Assembly (NCBI GenBank): GCA_036426205.1
Contig: CM071570.1
Coordinates: forward strand, 71,936,728 to 72,000,727
DNA from: Ascaphus truei
Lineage: Eukaryota > Chordata > Amphibia > Anura > Ascaphidae
DNA: 64,000 nucleotides
Direction of reading: 5' to 3'
The translations under genes and the position numbers were made by a program. Below the pieces are notes generated by a model. That model searched no databases. It worked only from the letters and a program-made list of their open reading frames with translations, and had not been told where the DNA came from. Shown in pieces: positions 34,270-45,265 of this stretch. Within the stretch, counting starts at the first letter, position 1. Each line of letters starts with the position of its first letter.

Positions 34270-35690
34270 TCCCAGATTTTCCTCTTGATGAATTGGGTTT
34301 TTGTCAAAAACTGTTTCCAATGCTCAATCATCCTATTTTTTTGATAATAGCCCTTCTAACCCTGCAACCAACCTGTCCAGTTTGAACAGCTCCAGCATTT
34401 TGGGCTCTACTAGGTCCAAAGTTGGGTGTTCTTTGTCTATCCACTTTAGAGCAAAGCATCTCTTGGTTATCAACAGAATTGTTTGAATAAGCCTAGAATA
34501 TCTGGTTTTGTCAGCTAGCTCCCCCTGTTATGCTCCCAATAGCAGGCATATAGGAACTCTGCTATATTATATTTTCTTATATATTGTCTATAAAGTCAAC
34601 TATCCTGTTCCAGAAGTCTTGAATTTGAGGGCATGTCCAAAACATGTGGAAAAAGCGGGCATCTTCCCAGAACACCTTGGACAGTCTCCCTCACACTTAT
34701 CCGAAAACTTAACTTGTATTCCAGGTGCAATAAATGCATGGTGTATTATTTTGTCTTGTGTTTCTCTCCAATATAGGGATTGGGTGCTTTTAAAAATATT
34801 TTTCAATCCCTTATTATTTAGTGATTTCCTATTTCTGGAACATCTTTTTTCCATTGGGCCCACGTCCCTACTATGATAGGATCCTCTGCCTTTGGAGTTG
34901 TTAATCTGTAGATACTGTATTATTAATATTAAATGTTTTGGTTTTTGTCATTTTTAATGTTGAGTCCAGGACATTATCATCAAATCCACGTTGATTCAGT
35001 GTAGTTAGCCCGTTAACACAATGCCTAACTTGAAGGTAAGCAAAGAACTCTCTATTGTCTAAACTGAATTCGTTCCTTAGCTCCTGGAAGGATTTACAAT
35101 GTTTTTCTTTTTTTTTCAACTAGTTGTTTTATTTCCGTTAATTCCTGCTCCCTCCAATTAAAAAAAGGTTGACTCGTGGAGCTTTCTGGGAATTCTGGGT
35201 TCCCATGTATTGGGATATTTTGCTATCTAGCGCTATCTGTTTCCTTATCATTCTCCATGCCTTTTTTGTATGGTGGAGTTGTTTATATAGGTTAGGAGTT
35301 TTGATTCTTTTGTGTGTAGTATTGCTATCCGGTTGTGTCCCTCCATATGTACATTTTAAATTTCTGGGATGACAAACATATATGTGTGGTTAACCCAATC
35401 TCTTATAGATCTAAATAGGCAGGCCTGCCAATCTCTTATATATCTAAATAGGCAGGCCTGCCCATAATTCTTCACATCTGGCATGGATATTCCTCCCTCC
35501 AACTTATCCATTTGTAGTTTTCTGCCGCTTATTCTTTTTCTTTCCTCCCCATATAAACCCTGTGAACACACTATGTACTTTCTTAACATCTTTGTTGCTT
35601 ATTGGGATAGGGAGCATCATCATTGGGTAGAGTAACTTGGGGAATATTGATATTTTAATCACATTTCCATTTCCCTAGAAGATGCAGAAA
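34270..35690 (-). mobile_element. L1/Tx1-like LINE, ORF2 C-terminal part
   Basis: Minus-strand broken frames read RKLQMDKLEGGISMPDVKNY (35589-35356), the conserved block after the RT, and later SLYWRETQDKIIHHAF and DKCEGDCPRCSGKM (34863-34600), the C-terminal Cys-rich part of L1-type ORF2 proteins. The block at 35397-35462 has a 33-bp in-frame tandem duplication (ACLFR(Y/S)IRDWQ). Frame breaks throughout. Confidence 0.75.
35397..35462. repeat. 33-bp tandem duplication in LINE ORF2
   Basis: Two consecutive 33-bp copies differing at one base (TATAGATC / TATATATC). It adds 11 residues in frame to the ORF2 remnant. Confidence 0.95.
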
Positions 35691-35900
35691 GTGAAAAGGA
35701 GCGCACGATCCAACAGAGCAAGGAGAGGACCCAATACCAAAAAGATATAAACTTTATTGGGTCATAAACCTAAAATCCAACGCGTTTCGAACGCTGGTGC
35801 GTTCTTTATCAAGGATAATACACACTGCTAAAAACATCCTATAAATACCCCTCTTACCTGTAGTCCGTTCGTGCCAAAAAGAACCGCACGATGACGTCAT
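35690..35900 (-). mobile_element. PLE terminal-repeat fragment
   Basis: Contains a hammerhead-like motif on the minus strand (35775-35816) and, to its left, GAAAAGGAGCGCAC..TTTATTGGGTCATAAACC, similar in layout to the 3' end of other PLE repeats here. No RT-coding part is attached. Confidence 0.6.
35775..35816 (-). ncRNA. hammerhead-like motif, U3/A8 core variant
   Basis: Minus strand: AUCC, core UUGAUAA (35812-35806), extra A, stem II GAACGC-ACCA-GCGUUC, GAAACGCGUU, GGAU. Stems I (4 bp) and II (6 bp) are perfect. Core positions 3 and 8 are U and A instead of C and G. Confidence 0.55.
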
Positions 35901-35995
35901 GACACCCCAAATTCACCTCAGCAAATTATACATTCTTTATAACTTAATATGCTATTTTGTCTTTGTATGTAACTTCAACATTGTATTGTATTGTA

Positions 35996-36345
35996 CTGTC
36001 GCGGCCGAGTTTATTCTTACCTTTGCCCAGTCTCGGCCGTGACAGAAACCGGGCGCGCGCCGAGGTGTCCTGGGCGCGCGCCGGAGCCTCGGAGGATCGG
36101 TCCTCCGATCAGGGCTTCCCCCTCCCCTCTCCGGGTCCGACGGGTCCCCCCACCGCAATCCCCCACATCGCGGGACACCAGGGCTCCCTCGGGGAGCCCT
36201 GGGCACGCGCGCCATGCGCGCACGCTCCCAATGAAGCGTGACCGTGCATCGATGACGCGCGGCACGCTGAGGGAAAAAAACGACGAAACGGAACACCACG
36301 CGGCTTGCGGCTCCAGCCAGGTAAGAATTAAGTGTGTCGCCACTG
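35996..36345. mobile_element. TA-target MITE, GC-rich
   Basis: Right end inverted, CAGTGGCGACACACTTAATTC, resembles the MITE at 49593-49988; the left end, CTGTCGCGGCCGAGTTTATTC, is more diverged. TA flanks on both sides. The interior is strongly CpG-rich. Confidence 0.6.
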
Positions 36346-36419
36346 TATGTCTTTATTTATATAGCGCCATTAATGTACATAGCGCTTCACATCCACAACT
36401 GTACTAGGTTGGCTATCCC

Positions 36420-36770
36420 TTGAGTCTAGATACAATTTACATCTTTCCTGTCTTAACCGCAAATACTTTCTGGTCAAGTTACCCAATTATCTAAGCTGGC
36501 TTCTCACACCTACTATACACAGCAATTATCTCCTTATACCTGCTTATAGTCCCATTGTTCAATAAGTAATTTGGTCACTCTTCCTTCTTGTACCGATCAC
36601 CCCACTGCTGGAACAATTTACCTAAGTCCCTAAAATCCGCTTCCTCTCTAAAGTTACTTCAAGACTTTGGCTGTTTCCCATTTTAAGCATGTTTGTAATT
36701 GTAAATTGTAATATTGTTAACTTTACTTTGTGCCCAGGACATAACTGAAAACGAGAGGTAGCTCCCTGTG
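36420..36770 (+). mobile_element. CR1/L2-like LINE 3' fragment
   Basis: Shares with 49990-50190 and 57870-58210 the 3' block around TGCCCAGGACATA(C/A)(T)TGAAAACGAGAGGTA. Degenerate coding sequence (..CACTGCTGGAACAATTTACC..) precedes it. Confidence 0.6.
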
Positions 36771-37720
36771 GCCCGGATACATCATACTCCATTAAAGTGG
36801 AGTTAACTCCATTCACAAGGCAGGAAACTACACACAAGGTGTCAGGTATCCTACCTGAGCTTGCCTGAGGTGTGTGAAATGAACTAATTAAACAGGGTTT
36901 ACAAGGCAGGATGTGACCACCTGTCAGAGTCCCTGTTGGAGTTCCTGTTCCTGCTTTGCAAGAGAGGAGGGTCACATATGATTGCCTGTGATCCAACTGG
37001 GATTCGCACCTAACAACAACAGAGCTCCAGCCTGCAGGGATCCAGGCTTCTTGTTCACCAAAGGGATTTGCCTGGGAAATGTGGGGAACCCAAAGCCCCA
37101 CACTGCAGAGAAGTCTGCACAGAAATAGGGCAACAGACTTCCTGGGAGCAGCAGGACAGCAACGCCTGCATCTGAAGTTAACTTAATTTAATTTGAGGTT
37201 GCCAGGGAGGATGGGCAAAAAGTTTTGATCTGAATCAATGTGCACCTACAGCACATGCATGAAGCTATTATTAAAATTGTTAATCTGGTTTCTTACATTT
37301 GGCGTAGGACTCTGGAGCAGAGATTACACCACCACTACCGACCTGAGAGTGTCTGTAATTCACAGAAGACAAACAATACTGACTTAAAGGATGCTGGTAG
37401 GGTATTGAAGGTGTGCACGTGCAAGAAAAAAAAAACACAAATTAGATAAATGAGCAAAATAAATTATACACACCGCACACAAATATTGATAAGAAATGTT
37501 GCATAAATGTATAAATTGAAGTCCATATAAAAAATGCATATAAAAACAGCCACAAAAAACCCCTCATCTGTACCAACATGATCTAAATAGTTTCCCAATT
37601 AGCAGAGATAGAGAAACAATGTTTTGGTGCATTACTGGTCACTTGGGCCAGATTGACTATAATGGGGAAGAAAATGAACAAGTGCAACAAAATTCTGTTG
37701 ACAGCATGTTAGTATTTAAT
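36770..37720. other. downstream flank of KIZ, unclassified
   Basis: 36780-37210 is a moderately GC-rich, possibly LTR-derived stretch without recognisable ends. 37210-37720 is AT-rich. No gene seen. Confidence 0.4.
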
Positions 37721-37721
37721 G

Positions 37722-37727
37722 TTTATT
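37722..37727 (-). terminator. KIZ polyadenylation signal
   Basis: AATAAA on the minus strand, about 145 bp past the KIZ stop codon. It is in a suitable position for the 3' end of the transcript; no other good signal lies between it and the stop. Confidence 0.5.
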
Positions 37728-37868
37728 ATTTTGCTAAATACATCTTGGACATGTCAAAGAAGGGAGAGGAAAAAAAAAACAACCTTTTCAATTCTCTTTA
37801 TAATGAGTATAAAGGTCCCTTCTTGGTTGTTTCCATGAAAAAACACATTGTTCATACGTGATGTTCTC

Positions 37869-37972
37869 CTAATCAAAGAAGTCATCAAAATCATCTCCAC
37901 CATGATTTTGAACTTGTTGTCTCAGCATGGCTTCAATTTCTGAGCTACTGTCATCCGATTCACCCCAGAAAG
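37869..37972 (-). CDS. KIZ: KIZ (kizuna centrosomal protein), last coding exon
   Basis: Acceptor TTTTTTCCAG leads into an open frame of 34 codons ending in TAG at 37871-37869. It reads FWGESDDSSSEIEAMLRQQV, then an acidic tail ending DDFDDFFD. The phase-1 junction supplies the first base of an alanine codon before FWG. The pattern WxESDDSxSEIEAxLR plus an acidic DDFxD end matches the C-terminus of vertebrate kizuna, a centrosomal and spindle-pole protein phosphorylated by PLK1 (established knowledge). Placement directly upstream of XRN2 on the same strand supports the call. The earlier KIZ exons were not recognised in 38-64 kb, so the last intron may be more than 26 kb. Confidence 0.88.
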
Positions 37973-38171
37973 CTGGAAAAAAATAATTAAAAAAACATGA
38001 ATTTGTGTTGCTTGAAAATGACTAGAAATTAATAAAATAAAAGGCATAGATAGAAATATGGCAGCGCTTCTGAGGTATGGTCGTTATCGTGCAAAGTCGT
38101 AACTGAGGTGAAACTGAGAATAAGCAGACTAGGTGAGCCAAGTACCTCTTAACTGTTATTAGACTCTAGTA

Positions 38172-38529
38172 CAGGGGCGCGCAAACTTCTGATGCTGTGC
38201 CTCCCTGCATCCACTCCCCCGGTGTTCGCACCCCCCTTACTTGCCTGTCGGCGTCAGCGGGGTCATGTGACATCACGTGATGCGTTGCCATGGCAACGGG
38301 AGTCAACACGGGCTCATGTGACATCACATGACCCCACAGCGTCATTTGACGCCACGTTGCCATGTTAACGCGTTATCTCAAGCCGGTTGAACCATGGTAA
38401 GTTCAGTTGCAGAGGCCTCACGTGATCCCCTAGCATTTAATTTAAATGCTTTGGGGAAGAGCGCGGGGCATCTGCAACTGCCCACGCCCCCAAGAAAATC
38501 CAACACGCCCCCCAGTTAGCGCACCCCTG
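38172..38529. mobile_element. hAT-like MITE with perfect 8-bp target duplication
   Basis: Ends CAGGGGCGCGCAAACT and GCGCACCCCTG (inverted). CTCTAGTA is repeated exactly at 38164-38171 and 38530-38537. GC-rich body with an internal CATTTAATTTAAATGC palindrome also present in the related element at 19805-20081. Confidence 0.85.
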
Positions 38530-38573
38530 CTCTAGTACATATTTATTAAGTTGTGCTCAGACATACTGTAAGA

Positions 38574-38595
38574 CAGGGGTGCGCAAGATTTTTCA

Positions 38596-38633
<38 letters not shown>

Positions 38634-38824
38634 CGCAGCGGTTGCAAAGGCCCCGTGCTCTTACCCCAAGACATTTAAATTAATGCCGGGGGATTGCGTG
38701 AGGCCTCTGCAACGTCCCTTGTCTTCGGCAACGCGGCATGTCAAAGTCAAGGTAAGGAGGGGGGCGCGAGCAAGGAGGGAGAGCAGGTAGGGGGGGCGCA
38801 GCGGGGAAAGTTTGCACCCCACTG
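38574..38824. mobile_element. hAT-like MITE with a long G tract
   Basis: Starts CAGGGGTGCGCAAGA and ends TTTGCACCCCACTG. Flanks CTGTAAGA and CTGTAAAA match at 7 of 8. Contains an uninterrupted G run of about 35 bases near 38598-38632. Confidence 0.75.
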
Positions 38825-38879
38825 CTGTAAAACATCATCCAGCACTGGAAGATACCTTACAGACCATTGACTTAACCAT

Positions 38880-39320
38880 AAATCATAAAGTGTCTTTCAG
38901 CACGAAACAGTGTCTTATAGCATAGCACTAAAGTGATATAACAAAGAGTAAATGCTGCACACCACAATATGATAAAGAGTGATACAATTACCGGTGCTCC
39001 CATCAATGTACGATCAGCTGCATCCAATCCACGGCATAAGGAAAAAACAGCCTCTAGGGAGGAAAGTGGAGCACAGCGCAGGGACAAATAGCAGGAACCA
39101 GCACACCATAGGTTAAAAACTACTTTATTGGTCGACAAGGATATGCACATGTAAAAAGTAGATTTTACCAGATTTGAGTCCGTAAAAAACGAGACAGCAC
39201 ACAGTCCAGTAGTTCCAATGAAGCTGTATTCAGAGTAACATGGCACCACCTCCAACGTTTCGATCACCCAAGCGTGACCTTCCTCCTATATAAAATAATC
39301 ATGTAGGATATTGCTTGGTG
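38880..39320 (-). mobile_element. PLE terminal-repeat-like fragment
   Basis: The minus-strand segment AGGAGGA-A-GGTCAC...GTGATC-GAAACGTTGGAGG (39244-39285) has the hammerhead-like layout with a good stem II but a mutated core and no stem I. Flanking sequence resembles other PLE repeats. Confidence 0.45.
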
Positions 39321-39329
39321 TGCAGCTTT

Positions 39330-41350
39330 AATGAATAATCCCCAGGGTGTGCGATTAGTACTCTGTACTTTCATAATATTTTATTTTGTTAAGAAAACTT
39401 AAAAATTGTATATTTCAAACATCAATTTGTACGTTACAGATTTAGGTTTTTTTAACCTTACTTTAAAACAAGGGGTCCCACAGAGCGGAACCACTGCATA
39501 AGGAACACCCCATTTACCTGAAATATTTCATTTTTCTTTTACAATAATTATTGTCTGGGTTGAACAATATGTATATAAGAATTTTACTGTGTTTTTGTCA
39601 TATTGGATGTAGCATTGGGCTTCTCTGTCATCTGTTGTATACATATGCCACACTCAATAGCACTCCTTTTTGACACATATACATATATATATTTTGTGGG
39701 GGCTCAGGGGTTCCCAAAAAGAGCTCGCTGGGGTTTTGTGTTTTGAACAATATGGGTACTGGGGGGACCCCCCCGGGGGGGGGGGGGGGGGTAGATTGAT
39801 GCTTTAAATCCAACTTAAACTGACAAAAATAAGGAAATGCAGCACCATTTGTCTCTTCGAATAGTCCTGTACTTTTGTCTTAATCATTAAATAGCAAATC
39901 CTATCACAAGCAGGGATCTGGAAAACTTTAGTGGAATTTATCTGTAGGCTTATTCTTAGTCTAAGAAACCCAACTTGCATTAAATCAAATTATTTGATTT
40001 CATGATTAAAAAAAAAAATAATAATAATAATTTTTTGCTTTAACATGTTTTGCATTTATCAATAGCTTTCACATCAATAGTTTCTGTTATAAGACATATG
40101 GTTGTAAACAGGTGGGAAACGTGTACATAATTCCTTATGGTGATTGAAAGGAACAGTTCAGAAGCCATACATCTTTAAAAACCAATTCACATACATATCG
40201 TCATATATGTTTTTTGGTTTTGCATCCCTCAACTTATGTAAAAGTATAAACTAGCAATACAACATTTGTATTGCTTTGTAACATATATAAGACGTTTCAA
40301 ATGTATGTTATCTGGATGTTCATGTTGCTTTATAGATAAATATTTTTTCCCGTTCCTATACCATCACACATTCCATGTGGTAATGAGCAGACCCTCTACA
40401 TGCTTTGATCTACCTTCATGCATATGGAGCTGCAATTCACATTGCTCATGAATGTCTGCAATTGTGTAAAGTCCATGTCCCTTTTTCATTTGACAAATAA
40501 TATGGAATGGTTTTGATCTTTTGTATGCAGCATGTGCATTATTGTGGTGCTAAAAATGTCAATCACATTATAACAACGAATACTGAAAACAAACTTTTAC
40601 CCCAATTATTACAAAACAATTGCAGAATAAGTTACAGAATATATAGGACTAGGAGAACGCTATATTTTATACCGTATTTTGAGATGAGCCATTAAACCTA
40701 ATAGGACAAAAATTCATAACACGGGAGGAAACGCAGGTAAAATCACCATCAATTTGTGGATTTTTAAAATCAAATTGTCCTAGTATTCTTCAAACTTCAG
40801 TTAAAAACGGTAATGTGTGGCCAATTTAATTCTCACATTATTGTGTAATATTATACGATCTTACAAATAAACCTAGTTTCCACTAATATTCAAGGCACCG
40901 GTAACAAAGTTGTCCAGGAAGGCGATCAAGCATGGTCTTGAAGGAAAAAAAAAAAGGAAAAAAAAAAAAATGAATACCACTTCAACTCTCACATTGCGAC
41001 TTGAAAAGAAATACATTTATTATAATCACAAATGGGAGAGAGAAGAGAGGGAGAGGGAGAGAGAGAGGCAGTGAGAAACTCCAAAATATGTGGTGACAGC
41101 GGTGCTACCCAGCTCCCACTCCTAGAGCTGCTGCCCAGAGTAGCAGAGGTTGTAGCCTCTGATCTTGTTGGGCCTGACCCCAATACACCATTCTTGTCAC
41201 TAGCTGCCTTAGGCACTTCTTTATAGTTCTTATGGAAATCCTTTTAGAAAGTGTGGGATGAGTCATTTAAATGTACTTTGCATAGCTCATATCTCCCAGC
41301 TGGTATTGTATAACTGTACATCTGTCTCTCACCTAAATTATTTATTTATA
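39330..41350. other. AT-rich region without recognised genes
   Basis: Probably KIZ intron. Low-complexity AT and poly-A tracts and a G/C tract at 39768-39791. No KIZ exon, RNA gene or complete transposon was recognised. Confidence 0.5.
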
Positions 41351-41356
41351 TATATA

Positions 41357-42245
41357 CCACACAAAAGTATCCAAACGAGAGCACACAGGTATACCAGAAA
41401 AGTTTAAACAATTTATTAATGTAACATATAAAAAAAGGGGAGAAATGTTAAAACGGAGGGTGTACTCCAAAACAAACTCCTCTGATCACCAGGGAGACGG
41501 TATGGTGAAGGCTGATTTTACCACGTCACTAATATGACCATGATGAAGCACAAATTAGTAGCTGATAATGTAACAAAAAGAGGTAATATGAGTTAACTAC
41601 CTAGTGGATAGAAAGTAACAACTATACACATAGCAAATGCAGATGACAAAATACAATGCCAAGTTAACATACAGCTACAAGCACACAGTAAACACACTAG
41701 AACAGTACTACAGATACTGGAGACTAGCAATTCAAGGCTAAAAGCATGAAAAGTCTGACTTGGAAATCCATGAATTACTGTGGCAGGCTTGAAATGTAAA
41801 GCACAATGAAGATCAGGCCGAGTAATAGGATACATCATGATTAGACACAGTCCATAATACATCACCAAAAAAATCGTCAATTGAAGCACAATGCAAAGTC
41901 TCTTAGAGGTGAGAAGAGAGGGGTCCCCCGCCAAACACTCCCACGCGTATCGACAAACGGTCTTCTTCTGGGAGTGGAGTTGCAAAGAAATGAGCTTACC
42001 ATTTATAGAGGAGACCGAGGTCCAGAATTCTCGCCAAAAACCAAAAACGTACAGCTGATTAAAGTCAGTGGTTCCCTTAATAGTACAGGCGAAATTCCAA
42101 TGACGTCACGACGTTGTAAGCTTTGCAGCGTCTCAGCTGACTGTTGTCAGTGTTCCCGGCTGAGTTGAAGAGATGCCGCTGATGTCACCACGTCATGTGC
42201 GTCATGACTTTGCGTTGTCCTGGTGATCGCAAAGCTGATTACTTA
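41357..42245 (-). repeat. PLE-B left terminal repeat (inverted copy)
   Basis: Reverse complement of 50424-51303. Carries a hammerhead-like motif on the minus strand (about 41933-41978) with CACTCC/GGGAGTG stem I, core CAGAAGA, and GATA instead of GAAA, so likely inactive. Confidence 0.85.
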
Positions 42246-42258
42246 GGGAGGTAATGTT

Positions 42259-43728
42259 GTGTTGTGGCCCAAACATATGTATGAGCGGGAAGCTTTGAAA
42301 CAGCTCTGTGATCCTCTCTGTTATGCCGAGCTTACGTGTGATCCTACTGTCCAATTCAGGTCAGAGTTGGATTGCATCTTACGCTCGGCATTGAGTGATG
42401 GAGTCATCTCTCAATGCAATTATGATGGCCTTATTCCCAAGTTTCCGGTAGTGACCACTTTTTATTTACTACCTAAGATCCACAAGAGCACCTCCCGCCC
42501 ACCAGGGAGACTCATTGTTTCAGGCATGGGGGGGTTGTGTGAGCCTGCTTGCAAATTCATTGACTCATTTCTGTGCCTCTCTGTTATTAATTTACCATCT
42601 TACCTGAGAGACACAATGGATGTGCTGTCCAGATTGGACTGCATCAATGTTGATGAGAATATCATCCTCGCGACCTGTGCTGTAGAATCCCTGTATACAA
42701 GCATTCCCCATTGTGATGGTCTCAGGGCATCAAATATTTCAGTTGATTTGGTTGATTTTATTATGACATTACTCAATTTCATTTTGACCCATAATTATTT
42801 TGTATTTAAAAAGACATTTTTCTTACAGATCAAAGGCACAGCAATGGGGGTGGCTTGCGCACCCTCCTATGCTAATCTGTTTCTTGGCTGGTGGGAGAGG
42901 TAGGTGATCTTTTCGCATGGCAACCGGCCTTTTACTAACTTGGGTTTGTTGTGGTTGAGATACATCGATGACATTCTGGTTATCTGGCAAGGCACCAGTG
43001 CTGATTTTGCAGATTTCATTGATGTACTCAACCGCAATGAACACACCATTAAGCTTACTCATACCTGCAGTTCCTGGACCTTAGGATTGGTGTGGACCAG
43101 ACTGGTGGGATTCAACCGGACATTTTTCCGTAAACATACCGCAACCAATTCTGTCCTCCATGCTGAGAGTTCACACCCGGCGCATCAGGTTCGGGGAATT
43201 CCAAGAAGTGAGTTCCTTAGACTTAAGTAGAATTGCTCATCACAGGACACTTTTGAAATTAGAGCCAAGGAACCTAAAGATCGTTTTTTTAGAAGAGGCT
43301 ATAGTAAGACGAATGTGGAAAAAGGCTATCATAATAGCCTGAGTTGCAATCGTGAGAGTCTATTGCAACCAAAACCCAAACCTCAGTGGGCCGACGAGGG
43401 GCATTTCGCAAAAACATTGGAACATCTTGATTTCAAAAACTCATCGTGGGACCATGTGAGTCTTACCAGCCACAGATCACCAAGCCTACGTGATAAACTG
43501 GTGTACAGTCCTTATGTCCCTCAGGTCGGCACCACTTTTTTGTCTCAATTTACAAAAACAGGCTTTTTCAAATGTAGCACCTGTTCGGCCTGTAGATATA
43601 TGCGCCAAACATCTGTTTTCTCCAAAATGTATAAAGTATTGACATTTTTGAATGGCAAAAGCAAAGGAGTCATTTACCAGCTTTCCTGCCCTTGTGGTCT
43701 TATCTATGTTAGTATGACCACAAGGGAG
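42259..43728 (+). pseudogene. PLE-B reverse transcriptase and start of GIY-YIG domain
   Basis: The frame from 42259 reads FYLLPKIHKSTSRPPGRLIV, ILATCAVESLYTSIPHCDGL, IKGTAMGVACAPSYANLFLG and, past a TAG at 42901-42903, RYIDDILVIWQG with the catalytic aspartates. Another frame gives GIPRSEFLRLK, then the linker and FFKCSTCSACRYM. GVIYQLSCPCGLIYVSMTTR begins the GIY-YIG domain and is cut by the nested element. At least one stop and one frameshift before the insertion. The N-terminal part of the protein is missing. Confidence 0.9.
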
Positions 43729-44060
43729 TATGTATGGAGTGGAGAGAACTCCAAAAACTGGTGCTGCAAGAAATGACAAGCAGTTTCACTTGAAGTTGTT
43801 GAAGCAGTTTCACCCGGAGCAGAATCCACTTGATAATAAACATATATCTCTGCTTGGATCCTTGCTCCTTACCATGCTTTGGCCCCACTCCTGAGGTACT
43901 GAGACCATTTAGCACACTGTGTACTCCTTTTATATGTTTATTATCAAGTGGATTCTGCTCCGGGTCCAGGGCTGATATACTTACTACCATTATTGCAGTG
44001 AAACTGCTTGTCATTTCTTGCAGCACCAGTTTTTGGAGTTCTCTCCACCCCATACATGCT
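43729..44060. repeat. foldback at the 5' end of PLE-C
   Basis: Outer arms of about 62 bp (43729-43790 / 43997-44060) and inner perfect 34-bp arms (43813-43846 / 43931-43964) fold over one another. The first 120 bp of the element is therefore an inverted copy of its next 130 bp. Confidence 0.95.
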
Positions 44061-44275
44061 TCGTTATTCTTACTGAGTAGCTCAGTGACATGCGAAACTG
44101 CTTCTAAGGATTTGGACATTGCCCATTATGTGTTATCACTTTCATATATAGCCAATTTTTTCCGTATTGGGTTTGTGCGCAATTTTTTGTTTCTTTTCTT
44201 TTTTCTTAGTTTATGTATATTTCCTGTGCACTTAGATACAACAAGCATTAGTATATTTTTTACTCTCTTTATATT

Positions 44276-45260
44276 ATGGATGACGATGAGTCTTCTATCC
44301 AAGAAAATATTCAAAGGACATACACTTATGGCTGTGTCAATAATGCTAAACGGACAAAAAAGCCTCACATGTTTTTGACGATAACAGAGAGATTACCTGT
44401 GACGAAACTTCTGATTTGACGAACCATTTTGTCAAACTAGAAAAATTATTTGTTCAAGATCTACAGTAAGACATTGGTGGGATATCACGTCCCTTGAGAA
44501 TTACATCAATACCAAAAGGATCCCTAGGGGATTAAGAGTCAAAAAAGCCCCAACTTTTGGTTTTTCCAATAAAAAATTTGAAGAAGATTGGGTTAAGATT
44601 TTAGATAATTGCTCTATTCAACTCATGGAATTAATAATCCAAAAAAAATTCATTAGAAAGAGATTCTGAATGTTGAAATGAAAGCCTACCAGAATAAATT
44701 AAAACCATTAGAATTAATGGAGCAATTTATCAAAAATGATAAAACCATGTTGGAATGTTGGAAAATATTGAATCCTTTGATGATGAAATAATGGCCAAGA
44801 CACAACTGAAATATGAACGAGATCGTTCTGATTATATTAAGGGCCAGATATATATTTGGCAAAAACCATCCCAGAGGGGTACATTTGAAAATAGAACATC
44901 AAAAAAATTTTCTAAAAATAAAGATAGCAAAGGGGATGAACACTCTTCAATTAACAAATCTATATTAAAAATCCCGAAGCATCAAGTTTTGATTCTGATA
45001 ATTTGGAACAGGAGGCTAGATCACATTCAGTGTCTTTTGAACACTCCAATGTCTATGGTAGAAACACTGGAGCAATACCAAAAACAAATATGAAACCATC
45101 TACCTCCACGGTTACCCTTTTCCCAAAACCTCTTAGGTCTTCATCTCAATCTCACTCTACTACAGGTTCAAAAAAACGAAAAGAACACGACGATCAAAAA
45201 GGAAACGGGAAGGACAGAGGCAGATCAAAAAGGAAGATATATGCCTAGACACTTCCTATA
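44276..45260 (+). pseudogene. PLE-C N-terminal region, degenerate
   Basis: Short broken frames. One begins MDDDESSIQENIQRTYTYG at 44276; another reads WWDITSLENYINTKRIPRGL, a block seen before the RT in this kind of element. The end is Lys-rich (SKKRKEHDDQKGNGKDRGRS). Confidence 0.55.
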
Positions 45261-45265
45261 ACAAT

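Noticed and set aside
35952..36407. Four overlapping frames of about 94-138 codons
   Set aside because: All fall in the GC-rich MITE at 35996-36345; none has a domain.
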